The notes under the pieces: generated by a model | What the model was told of the DNA's origin: nothing | The model's database searches: none | What the model saw: only the letters and a program-made list of their open reading frames with translations | Shown: piece by piece, positions 43,243 through 50,579 of the stretch | Layout: each line of letters begins with the position of its first letter | How positions within the stretch are numbered: position 1 is the first letter of the stretch | Program-made: the position numbers and the translations under genes | Source of the DNA: Carboxylicivirga linearis | GTDB lineage: Bacteria > Bacteroidota > Bacteroidia > Bacteroidales > Marinilabiliaceae | DNA length: 64,000 bases | Direction of reading: 5' to 3' | Assembly (NCBI RefSeq): GCF_018271995.1 | Contig: NZ_JAGUCO010000001.1 | Span: forward strand, 558,001-622,000

Positions 43243-43899
43243 ATGAATGAAAATTCAGAAAAACATACTTCGGACTCCGAACTTGGAGCTTCGGACTCTC
43301 AAAAAATCGTTATTATAAAATACAATGCCGGTAATATCCGATCTGTTTTAAATGCATTAAACAGATTGGGATATGAGGCTGAGATATCGGCAGATCCAGA
43401 AGTAATTAAAAGTGCAGATAAGGTTATTTTTCCCGGTGTTGGGGAAGCTAGTACAACCATGAAATATCTTAGAGAAACAGGTCTGGATGATTTGATTGTA
43501 AATCTGAAGCAACCTGTTTTTGGAATCTGTTTAGGTATGCAATTAATGTGTAGTTGGTCAGAAGAAGGAGATGTTGACTGTCTGGGTATCTTCGATGAAA
43601 AAGTGCGTAAGTTTCAGTTGCCAGAAGGAAATCCTGATAACATTAAAATTCCGCACATGGGTTGGAACTCTATCTATAATGTGAATAGTGCACTGTTTGA
43701 TGATTCTTTGGAAAACGAGTTTGTGTATTTCGTGCATAGTTTTTATGTGGCTAAAGGACCTGATACAGCTGCAACAACCAAATACATAATTGAGTATAGC
43801 TCGGCTCTTCAAAAGGATAATTTTTATGCAACACAGTTCCATCCTGAGAAAAGTGGATCGGTTGGGGAGCGTATTTTGTCAAATTTCTTAAGTCTGTAA
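43243..43899 (+). CDS. hisH: Imidazole glycerol phosphate synthase, glutaminase subunit
   Basis: The 218-residue amidotransferase has Cys in GICLGMQLMC, His in QFHPEKSG (and Glu), and the opening IKYNAGNIRSVLNALNRLG. The first 20 residues (MNENSEKHTSDSELGASDSQ) are an extension not seen in the family. They are translated from the right-hand repeat block of the preceding IVS-type gene. No Met lies at the normal start, so the insertion seems to have replaced the original start codon. It feeds ammonia to HisF. Confidence 0.93.
   Translation: MNENSEKHTSDSELGASDSQKIVIIKYNAGNIRSVLNALNRLGYEAEISADPEVIKSADKVIFPGVGEASTTMKYLRETGLDDLIVNLKQPVFGICLGMQLMCSWSEEGDVDCLGIFDEKVRKFQLPEGNPDNIKIPHMGWNSIYNVNSALFDDSLENEFVYFVHSFYVAKGPDTAATTKYIIEYSSALQKDNFYATQFHPEKSGSVGERILSNFLSL
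43268..43300. repeat. Right word block of IVS-type gene 1, inside hisH
   Basis: Two copies of cttcggact(c) bracket ccgaacttggag. It is inverted relative to 42835-42862 and codes for the extra N-terminus of HisH. Confidence 0.6.
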
Positions 43900-43902
43900 A
43901 AA

Positions 43903-44628
43903 ATGGGGAAGATAGATATTATACCTGCTATTGATATTATTGAAGGCAAATGTGTTCGATTGAGTCAGGGTGATTACGCAAGCAAAAAGGTTTATAACGA
44001 AGATCCATTGGAAGTAGCTCGTGAGTTTGAAGATAATGGCATTCAGCGTTTGCATGTAGTAGATTTGGATGGAGCTAAAGCCGGACACATCATCAACTAT
44101 AAAACGCTCGAGAATATAGCTGGCAAAACAAACCTGGTGGTTGATTTTGGTGGTGGTTTGAAAACCACTGAAGATCTAAGAATTGCTTTTGAATGCGGAG
44201 CACAGATGATTACCGGAGGTAGTATCGCGGTTAAAAATCGTCCTGAATTTGAGGGATGGATTGAGCAATATGGAAGCGAGAAAATTATCCTGGGAGCGGA
44301 TGCTAAAGACAATAGAATAGCAGTAACAGGTTGGATTGAAGAAACCGATCAGGAACTGATACCATTCATAAAGGATTATTCAGCAAAGGGGATTCAAAAA
44401 GTCATTTGTACTGATATTAGTAAAGATGGTATGCTGCAAGGTCCTGCCATTGATTTATACAAAGATATACTGGCCGAAATTCCTGATTTGTATCTTGTAG
44501 CCAGTGGAGGAGTTAGTAATATCGAAGATATAGAGAAGCTAGCCGAAGCCAATGTGCCTGCAGTTATTTTTGGTAAAGCAATTTATGAGGGACGAATTGG
44601 GTTGAAAGAGTTGCAAAGATTTCTTTAA
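43903..44628 (+). CDS. hisA: ProFAR isomerase (phosphoribosylformimino-AICAR-P isomerase)
   Basis: A 241-residue TIM barrel with [68 protein letters not shown] and [11 protein letters not shown]. These are the duplicated half-barrel motifs of HisA. It starts 3 bases after the hisH stop. Confidence 0.95.
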   Translation: MGKIDIIPAIDIIEGKCVRLSQGDYASKKVYNEDPLEVAREFEDNGIQRLHVVDLDGAKAGHIINYKTLENIAGKTNLVVDFGGGLKTTEDLRIAFECGAQMITGGSIAVKNRPEFEGWIEQYGSEKIILGADAKDNRIAVTGWIEETDQELIPFIKDYSAKGIQKVICTDISKDGMLQGPAIDLYKDILAEIPDLYLVASGGVSNIEDIEKLAEANVPAVIFGKAIYEGRIGLKELQRFL

Positions 44629-44630
44629 AT

Positions 44631-44658
44631 AGGCAGAAGAATGTAAGGCAGAAGGCAG
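44631..44658. repeat. Left word block of IVS-type gene 2
   Basis: ggcagaag occurs at 44632-44639 and 44647-44654. Its complement cttctgcc is at 45048-45055, directly after the gene's stop. Confidence 0.6.
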
Positions 44659-44684
44659 TAGATGATGTAACTAAACTTAAGAAT

Positions 44685-45047
44685 ATGAAAACGTATAGAG
44701 ATTTAATTGTTTGGCAAAAAGGTATGGATCTGGTTGAGGATACTTATAAGCTGACAAAACATTTTCCTGCTGAAGAATTATATTGTTTGACTCAACAAGT
44801 TCGAAGATGCGTAATATCAATTCCTTCAAATATCGCTGAAGGATATGGAAGAAATCACACAAAGGATTACATACGTTTCCTACAGATATCTTCTGGATCG
44901 CTTTATGAGCTTCAAACACAAATTGAGATCGCTTTACGTTTAGAATATATTGTCAAGGAAGATTTTGATAAAGTGAACAATTTATCTATCGAGATTGAGA
45001 AGATGTTATCAAGTTTAATATATAAACTTAAGCAGTCATCTAAATAA
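44685..45047 (+). CDS. Four-helix-bundle protein, 23S rRNA-IVS family (copy 2)
   Basis: The 120-residue protein has [70 protein letters not shown], the same family as copies 1 and 3. It is inserted between hisA and hisF in the operon direction. The three copies are clearly diverged from each other, so they are not a recent triplication. Confidence 0.9.
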   Translation: MKTYRDLIVWQKGMDLVEDTYKLTKHFPAEELYCLTQQVRRCVISIPSNIAEGYGRNHTKDYIRFLQISSGSLYELQTQIEIALRLEYIVKEDFDKVNNLSIEIEKMLSSLIYKLKQSSK

Positions 45048-45080
45048 CTTCTGCCCTCTGCCTGTCGAACTTAAAACTTA
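45048..45080. repeat. Right word block of IVS-type gene 2
   Basis: cttctgccctctgcctg followed by two ..acttaaaa words. It is inverted relative to 44631-44658 and begins immediately after the stop codon. Confidence 0.6.
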
Positions 45081-45088
45081 AAAAAAAC

Positions 45089-45847
45089 ATGCTTGCAAAA
45101 CGTATTATACCATGCCTCGATATAAAAAACGGACAAACCGTTAAAGGGGTAAAGTTTGTAGAAATTAAAGAAGTTGGAGACCCTGTTGAGTTGGGTGCAT
45201 TGTATGCTGAACAAGGAGCTGATGAATTGGTTTTTCTTGATATCACTGCCAGTCACGAAGGGCGCAAGACTTTTGTTGATCTGGTAAAGCGTATTGCTCG
45301 TAATATTAATATCCCGTTTACCGTTGGTGGCGGAATAAGTGAGTTGAGCGATGCTGATGCACTTTTAAATGCTGGGGCAGATAAGATTTCCATTAATTCC
45401 TCAGCTGTGCGAAATCCGCAATTGATTGATGATCTGGCAAAGAATTTTGGAAGTCAGTTTGTGGTGGCAGCCATTGATGCCAAACATGATCAGGGAGATG
45501 ACTGGATTGTTACAGTAAACGGTGGACGTATACCAACAGAAAAGAAACTTTTTCCATGGGCTAAGGAAGCTGAAGATCGAGGTGCAGGTGAGATTCTTTT
45601 TACCAGTATGGATCATGATGGAGTGAAAACAGGTTTCGCGAATGAAGCTTTGGCTAAACTAAGTGATGACTTGTCTATTCCAATTATTGCTTCGGGTGGA
45701 GCAGGCGCAATGGAACACTTTAAAGATGTTTTTACATTGGGTAAAGCTGATGCAGGACTTGCAGCTAGTATTTTTCACTTTAAAGAGATTCCGATACCTG
45801 ACTTGAAGAGGTATTTGAATGGGGAGGGGATTCCGATAAGATTATGA
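45089..45847 (+). CDS. hisF: Imidazole glycerol phosphate synthase, cyclase subunit
   Basis: A 252-residue TIM barrel with [21 protein letters not shown] (catalytic Asp), [33 protein letters not shown] and [14 protein letters not shown] (second catalytic Asp). It pairs with HisH, which lies on the far side of hisA and IVS-type gene 2. Confidence 0.96.
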   Translation: MLAKRIIPCLDIKNGQTVKGVKFVEIKEVGDPVELGALYAEQGADELVFLDITASHEGRKTFVDLVKRIARNINIPFTVGGGISELSDADALLNAGADKISINSSAVRNPQLIDDLAKNFGSQFVVAAIDAKHDQGDDWIVTVNGGRIPTEKKLFPWAKEAEDRGAGEILFTSMDHDGVKTGFANEALAKLSDDLSIPIIASGGAGAMEHFKDVFTLGKADAGLAASIFHFKEIPIPDLKRYLNGEGIPIRL

Positions 45848-45848
45848 A

Positions 45849-45882
45849 ATAGCTGCTAGCTTCTGGCTACTAGCTGTTAGCT
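45849..45882. repeat. Left word block of IVS-type gene 3
   Basis: tagctgctagc and ggctactagct (45865-45875). The complement agctagtagcc is at 46245-46255. A T-run (45882-45888) follows, so partial termination is possible. Confidence 0.6.
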
Positions 45883-45888
45883 TTTTTT

Positions 45889-46239
45889 ATGAAAAACTAC
45901 AAGCAACTTAAAATTTGGCAAAAGGGGATTGAGATTGTTAAAGCAACTTATGATTTAACAGCTCAGTTACCAGATATCGAAAAGTTTAATTTGGTATCTC
46001 AGATGAACAGGTGTTCTGTTTCAATTCCTTCTAATATAGCTGAAGGAAGTAGCAGAAGAAGTGATAAGGATTATCATCGATATGTTGAAATTGCACTTGG
46101 TAGTTGTTTTGAATTAGATACACAATTGGAAATTGTTAAATTACAGTATTCACACTTAGAGGAGTTTGTTAAAATATTAGAGAATTTAATTGAAGAAGAA
46201 GCTAAAATGCTGCAATCCTTCATGAAAAAATTAAAGTAA
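45889..46239 (+). CDS. Four-helix-bundle protein, 23S rRNA-IVS family (copy 3)
   Basis: The 116-residue protein has [71 protein letters not shown]. It lies between hisF and hisIE, again co-oriented and flanked by inverted word blocks, here built from tagct words. Confidence 0.9.
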   Translation: MKNYKQLKIWQKGIEIVKATYDLTAQLPDIEKFNLVSQMNRCSVSIPSNIAEGSSRRSDKDYHRYVEIALGSCFELDTQLEIVKLQYSHLEEFVKILENLIEEEAKMLQSFMKKLK

Positions 46240-46242
46240 TAC

Positions 46243-46279
46243 ATAGCTAGTAGCCAGCAGCTAGTAGCTAATAGCTAAA
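46243..46279. repeat. Right word block of IVS-type gene 3
   Basis: tagctagtagcc, agcagctagtagct and aatagct. It is inverted relative to 45849-45882. The same word family recurs after hisB at 63906-63944. Confidence 0.6.
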
Positions 46280-46288
46280 AGGTAAAAC

Positions 46289-46888
46289 ATGAAAATAGAT
46301 TTTCAAAAACTGGGAAACGGCCTTGTGCCGGCAATTATTCAGGATAATACCACCAACAAAGTATTGATGTTGGGATTTATGAATGAAGAAGCCTACGAAA
46401 AAACAAAGGAGGAAAGAAAAGTTACTTTTTATAGCCGAACCAAAGAACGTCTTTGGACAAAAGGTGAAGAGTCAGGTAACTTTTTGAATGTGGTTTCGAT
46501 AGCTGTTGACTGTGATGATGATACTTTGTTGATCAAAGTAAACCCAGTTGGACCAGTTTGTCATAAAGGAACAGATACTTGTTGGGAAGAGGAAAATAAG
46601 CAAGATGATTTATTGTTCCTGAAGACCTTACAGGACTTTATTGATAAGCGTAAAGAAGAAATGCCAGAAGGCTCGTACACCACTCATTTATTCAATAAAG
46701 GTATTCGCAAGATAACTCAAAAAGTAGGTGAAGAAGCCATAGAAACAGTGATTGGAGCCATGGCAAATGATGATGAGAATTTTCTATATGAAGGTGCTGA
46801 TCTTCTTTATCACTTGATTGTATTGCTTACTTACAAAGGCTATCGTATCGAAGATTTAGCTCGCGAGTTAAAGAGTAGACACAAATAA
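46289..46888 (+). CDS. hisIE: Bifunctional phosphoribosyl-AMP cyclohydrolase/phosphoribosyl-ATP diphosphatase
   Basis: The 199-residue fusion covers two His steps. The HisI domain (residues 1-105) has VLMLGFMNEEAYEKT, FYSRTKERLWTKGEESGN, the metal-site DCDDDTLL, and GPVCHKGTDTCW. The HisE domain (110-199) has GSYTTHLFNKGIRKITQKVGEEAIE and EGADLLYHLIVLL. It ends this his block. Confidence 0.95.
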   Translation: MKIDFQKLGNGLVPAIIQDNTTNKVLMLGFMNEEAYEKTKEERKVTFYSRTKERLWTKGEESGNFLNVVSIAVDCDDDTLLIKVNPVGPVCHKGTDTCWEEENKQDDLLFLKTLQDFIDKRKEEMPEGSYTTHLFNKGIRKITQKVGEEAIETVIGAMANDDENFLYEGADLLYHLIVLLTYKGYRIEDLARELKSRHK

Positions 46889-46892
46889 AATG

Positions 46893-46963
46893 TAGCTTGT
46901 TAGTTTTTAGTCAGTAGAGAGTAGTATATACTATAAACTACTGACCACTGACTTTTCAACTAA
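46893..46963. repeat. Dispersed spacer word, inverted pair (hisIE-HD spacer)
   Basis: gttagtttttagtcagtag (46899-46917) is the inverse of the ctactgactaaaaactaac word seen at 41381-41399. A direct form, ctactgaccactgacttttc, follows at 46938-46957, giving an inverted pair around agtatatact. Confidence 0.6.
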
Positions 46964-46967
46964 TCGC

Positions 46968-47507
46968 ATGAATCCACAAGAAATAATAGATAAATACTAT
47001 CAACCTGGCAGTCCGTTGTGGACTGTTTTGGTTGAACATAGTATGGCTGTTACCAAAATGGCATTGTCAATTGCTCAGAATCATCCTGAGTTAAAAACCG
47101 ATATTCAATTTATTAAAGAGGCCTCCATGCTTCATGATATTGGGATCTTCTATACCAATGCCCCCGATTTGCATTGTGTTGGAGATAAGCCTTATATCTG
47201 TCATGGATATATGGGCCGTGAATTATTGAAAAAAGAAGGGTATACTTTACATGCTTTAGTTTGTGAACGACATACCGGAACCGGATTGTCTGTTGAAGAT
47301 ATCAAATCTCAAAATTTACCTTTACCACTTCGAGACATGAGGCCTCAATCTATTGAAGAACAAATCATTTGTTTTGCTGATAAATTCTTCAGTAAGAGCG
47401 GAAATCTTATGCAACCCAAAAGCGTTGAAAAAATACGTAAATCAATGGCTAAACACGGGCAGAAGCAGGTTGATCAGTTCGATCGATGGTGTGAACAGTT
47501 TTTGTAA
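46968..47507 (+). CDS. HD-domain phosphohydrolase
   Basis: The 179-residue protein has the HD metal motif: an early His (VEHSMAVTKMAL), the HD doublet in SMLHDIGIF, CHGYMGRELL, CERHTGTG, and a late Asp in CFADKFFSK. It resembles small bacterial HD hydrolases acting on nucleotides or phosphoesters; the substrate is unknown. It follows hisIE by 79 bp. Confidence 0.87.
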   Translation: MNPQEIIDKYYQPGSPLWTVLVEHSMAVTKMALSIAQNHPELKTDIQFIKEASMLHDIGIFYTNAPDLHCVGDKPYICHGYMGRELLKKEGYTLHALVCERHTGTGLSVEDIKSQNLPLPLRDMRPQSIEEQIICFADKFFSKSGNLMQPKSVEKIRKSMAKHGQKQVDQFDRWCEQFL

Positions 47508-47534
47508 AGGTTGTATTTAATCTTGATACATGTT

Positions 47535-47730
47535 GGCCTCATTGGAGATATGGAGTTTTTTGAAGTTGAACATTAGTAAGACTGGGAAGCTGAGAACTTG
47601 TTCGAAGATCACCCAGCCGCACTTAGGTTCAACAAATAAAAAAGACAAATCTCCAATGCAGCCTTGATTTTCTTTGTTTCGTTTCTTGTATCAAGACAAG
47701 AAATGAAAAGCCTCCGCGGCTGGAGCGGTT
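47535..47730 (+). repeat. Structured dispersed repeat, copy B
   Basis: This copy matches 38959-39154 in order and spacing. Helices: cattggagat (47540-47549) / atctccaatg (47649-47658), gttgaac (47565-47571) / gttcaac (47627-47633), and ctggg (47582-47586) / cccag (47612-47616). Each has base changes relative to copy A that keep pairing. The unpaired core gagaacttgttcgaagat and the tail gcagccttgattttctttgt with its hairpin are conserved. It lies after the HD gene and before a convergent gene. Confidence 0.8.
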
Positions 47731-47772
47731 AATAATATACTTAGTTATACGGGAACTGAATGAGAAAGAATG

Positions 47773-48105
47773 TTAGTGAATAAAATTAAAAGTTTCATCA
47801 AACCATCTTCCTACAAAAGGAATGTATCTGAATCGTCCTTGAATGGCTGCCAACAAACCCATCAGCCATAGAATAAAGACTGCAAAACCTAATATCCCGC
47901 CAAAAAATCCTAAGTAAAGAACCGATAAGAAATATTGTACAGATGATAAGGCAAAGGCTATGAGGTTTATACCAAGAGCCTGACGAAGGTGAAAGCGGGC
48001 AATCTCACTTTGAGGTCTTTCACTTTGTCGCATGATAAGTGCAATAATCCACCCAAGTAGGGTAATGTAGCTTACTATAGCAATGGTTTTGCTTTGATCG
48101 TTCAT
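47773..48105 (-). CDS. DUF4870 family membrane protein
   Basis: The 110-residue protein has three predicted membrane segments (IAIVSYITLLGWIIALIM, LIAFALSSVQYFLSVLYLG, GILGFAVFILWLMGLLAAI). It carries the family block FHLRQALGINL and ends in YIPFVGRWFDE. DUF4870 proteins resemble Tic20-like helical hairpins, and their role is not established. It follows the lipoprotein gene by 6 bp. Confidence 0.87.
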   Translation of the reverse strand: MNDQSKTIAIVSYITLLGWIIALIMRQSERPQSEIARFHLRQALGINLIAFALSSVQYFLSVLYLGFFGGILGFAVFILWLMGLLAAIQGRFRYIPFVGRWFDETFNFIH

Positions 48106-48111
48106 AATAGG

Positions 48112-48645
48112 TTAAGGTTCTATGGTTTTTGAATCAATAATTTTTCCTTCGGTTATAAATGACAGCCCCTGTTGACCACTGGTGTTTATCATTAAGGCTT
48201 GTGTCAATAGTGAACTTTTCTCTTTTTCGCCACCCCACTTAACTATAAAGTTGGCTCCTGTATCTCCCGTATAGGTTGTTTTATTAATTACCAGTTCATA
48301 TGATTGTAGCGGATGAAGTTGAAGCATTTTCGAGTCTTCGATGTGTTTTTTCTTTAAATTACCTTCGCTATTGTAATAATCAAGTGTGTAAACACTAATA
48401 GTATCTGTTAAGCTTGTGTTTCGCATACTTAATGTAATTGTCAGCGGAAATAGTCTTGATTGGTCAAGATGATACACATCGGTATAAACGGGCACATATA
48501 TGGTTTCGGTATACGTTGTTTTGTCAAACGAAACTTCAGTTAAGTCATCAATGCTAAAATGTAATTTTCTATCAATTTTTTTGTTGCTTTCACATGCTGT
48601 CAACAATAAAAGCAAAGCACCGAATATTCCTATACACTTCATCAT
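48112..48645 (-). CDS. DUF3124 family lipoprotein
   Basis: The 177-residue protein has a lipobox (GALLLLLTAC, lipidated Cys at about residue 18). A DUF3124 domain follows (TIYVPVYTDVYHLDQ, FPLTITLSMRNTSLTDTI, YTGDTGANFIVKWG). The function is unknown; localisation is periplasmic, lipid-anchored. It forms a two-gene unit with the DUF4870 gene. Confidence 0.85.
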   Translation of the reverse strand: MMKCIGIFGALLLLLTACESNKKIDRKLHFSIDDLTEVSFDKTTYTETIYVPVYTDVYHLDQSRLFPLTITLSMRNTSLTDTISVYTLDYYNSEGNLKKKHIEDSKMLQLHPLQSYELVINKTTYTGDTGANFIVKWGGEKEKSSLLTQALMINTSGQQGLSFITEGKIIDSKTIEP

Positions 48646-48704
48646 AGCCCATGTAATTTATTGAAGCAAAATACAAAAACTTTCATTTATTTTCATTTTA
48701 GGTA

Positions 48705-48735
48705 TTGCCTTATTTATTTTTTTACACAATCTTTG
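48705..48735 (+). promoter_or_regulatory. Candidate promoter of the MATE transcription unit
   Basis: TTGC at 48705-48708, 19 bases, then AATCTTTG at 48728-48735, close to TTTG / TAnnTTTG. It predicts a leader of about 130 bases before the small ORF. Confidence 0.4.
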
Positions 48736-48749
48736 CTCTATCGTGAAAA

Positions 48750-48819
48750 CAATGAGATACATATCGTTTCAACTGGCCAATTGCGTCAACTATAACTTCT
48801 AGTTAGGTCGGTCTCATTG
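48750..48819 (+). promoter_or_regulatory. Structured 5' leader upstream of the MATE exporter
   Basis: caatgaga (48750-48757) pairs perfectly with tctcattg (48812-48819), enclosing about 54 bases with further short complementary segments (aactggccaattg). It does not match a riboswitch class I can recognise. With the small ORF after it, cis-regulation of the exporter is plausible. Confidence 0.4.
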
Positions 48820-48869
48820 TAGTATTTATTCAATTTTTCAAACAAATTTTAATTAAAGGAGGATTTACC

Positions 48870-49001
48870 ATGAGGACACATGTTGTTTATCAGATTGCTG
48901 TACCCGTATGTTGGGGTTTTAACAATTCAGAAAAAGGATTTATGAAGAGAGTATCAAGCTCAAAATTCAGATTTAAACAAAAATTAAAACACGATGGCTA
49001 G
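48870..49001 (+). CDS. Small ORF upstream of and overlapping the MATE gene (possible leader peptide)
   Basis: The 43-codon ORF encodes a basic peptide (MRTHVVYQIAVPVCWGFNNS...KFRFKQKLKHDG, abridged). AAAGGAGG at 48856-48863 is a near-perfect Shine-Dalgarno sequence, which is unusual in this phylum. The stop overlaps the MATE ATG (48994) by 8 bases, so translation may be coupled. No homologue is recognised. Confidence 0.5.
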   Translation: MRTHVVYQIAVPVCWGFNNSEKGFMKRVSSSKFRFKQKLKHDG

Positions 49002-50430
49002 GCAAAATATCAGTATATTATCAAGGAAATTAAAGGAAAGAAGTTTGAGTAGCATTTGGAAAGATTTCAAAGAAGCTTTTGGTGGATCGGAGCAGGATTA
49101 CACTAAAATTCCTTTAGGAAAGGCTGTGTTTTTATTGGCTGTTCCAATGGTGCTCGAAATGATTATGGAATCGGTTTTTGCCGTAGTTGATATCTATTTC
49201 GTTGGTCGATTAGGTGCCGACGCAGTAGCAACTGTAGGTATTACCGAAAGTATATTAACGGTTATTTATGCCATCTCGTTTGGATTGAGTATGGCAACAA
49301 CCGCATTGGTTTCCCGCCGTATCGGCGAGAAGAAAGGTGATGAGGCGGGCCACGAAGGATTACAAGCTATTATTACAGGTATAGTTGTGTCCCTTTTGAT
49401 TGCCATTCCAGGAATGGTTTTCGCTAAAGATCTTCTGCATTTGATGGGGGCTTCTGAGAATATTGTTGAGGAACTCTCTTCGTATACCAGTATCATGTTT
49501 GGCGGTAACCTGGTTATCATGCTTCTGTTTATTAACAATGCTATATTCCGTGGAGCAGGCGATGCCAATATTGCTATGTGGGTTCTTTGGATTGCGAACG
49601 GATTGAATATGATTCTCGATCCATTATTGATATTCGGTATTGGACCATTCCCTGAGATGGGAATTGCAGGAGCTGCTGTGGCTACTAATATCGGTAGAGG
49701 AATTGCTGTAATTGTGCAACTATTTTTATTATTCAGAGGAAAAGGACGTGTTAGTCTTAAAGGAATACCTTTGATAATTGAATGGAAACGCATTCGTCAT
49801 TTAATAAGTATTTCTTTGGGTGGCATTGCGCAGTCATTAATTGCCACTTCCAGCTGGATTTTTATGGTACGCATTATTTCCAATTTTGGAAGTGAAGTGT
49901 TAGCCGGTTATACCATCGGAATTAGAATCATCATTTTTACCTTGCTTCCATCGTGGGGCTTGAGTAATGCCGCATCAACATTGGTTGGTCAGAATTTGGG
50001 AGCACGCGAACCAGAAAGAGCTGAAAAAGCTGTTTGGGGTGTGGCACGTATTAATGTTATTTTTCTTGGAGTACTGAGCGTATTGTTTATTGCATTTCCT
50101 GGATGGTTTGTAAGGTTATTTACCGATGAGGTTGAGGTGGTAAATTCAGGTATAGAATGTCTGCGAATTGTGGCATATGGCTTTACTTTTTATGGAGTAG
50201 GAATGGTAATGATTCAGGCTTTTAATGGAGCTGGTGATACCCGAACACCAACACGTATTAATGTTTTTGCTTTCTGGTTGATTGAAATACCATTGGCTTA
50301 TTTATTGGCTATGACAGTTAAAATGGAACAAACAGGAGTTTTTTATGCCATCATTATTGCAGAATCGAGCATGACTATCATTGCAGCCTGGTTATTTAAA
50401 AGGGGGCGATGGAAGAAACAGGAGGTATAA
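48994..50430 (+). CDS. MATE-family multidrug exporter
   Basis: The 478-residue protein has 12 predicted membrane helices in two six-helix halves (PMVLEMIMESVFAVVDIYFVGRLG; later SLGGIAQSLIATSSWIFMVRI). Conserved MATE loops include GAGDANIAMW and GAGDTRTPTRIN. It exports cations or drugs using Na+ or H+ gradients. It starts inside the preceding small ORF. The substrate cannot be told. Confidence 0.93.
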   Translation: MARQNISILSRKLKERSLSSIWKDFKEAFGGSEQDYTKIPLGKAVFLLAVPMVLEMIMESVFAVVDIYFVGRLGADAVATVGITESILTVIYAISFGLSMATTALVSRRIGEKKGDEAGHEGLQAIITGIVVSLLIAIPGMVFAKDLLHLMGASENIVEELSSYTSIMFGGNLVIMLLFINNAIFRGAGDANIAMWVLWIANGLNMILDPLLIFGIGPFPEMGIAGAAVATNIGRGIAVIVQLFLLFRGKGRVSLKGIPLIIEWKRIRHLISISLGGIAQSLIATSSWIFMVRIISNFGSEVLAGYTIGIRIIIFTLLPSWGLSNAASTLVGQNLGAREPERAEKAVWGVARINVIFLGVLSVLFIAFPGWFVRLFTDEVEVVNSGIECLRIVAYGFTFYGVGMVMIQAFNGAGDTRTPTRINVFAFWLIEIPLAYLLAMTVKMEQTGVFYAIIIAESSMTIIAAWLFKRGRWKKQEV

Positions 50431-50579
50431 TTAGCTAACAAATATCCTTATTTGTGTCATTTTTTAAAGCTAGTTTTGAAATAGAATAGTTGTTGTTTAA
50501 CAGTAGGCAGAAAATTGATTTCTATAAGTTTAATGTCTAACTATTTATTTGCAATGGAAATTTAAAACAAAATAATACT

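Noticed and set aside
42891-46239. Diversity-generating retroelement (Avd-like genes)
   Set aside because: The three four-helix proteins belong to the same superfamily as Avd, but there is no reverse transcriptase and no template/variable repeat pair in the window.
49266-49793. 175-codon ORF on - inside the MATE gene
   Set aside because: It is the antisense shadow of a hydrophobic coding region, with Pro/Asn/Ile-rich composition and no motifs.
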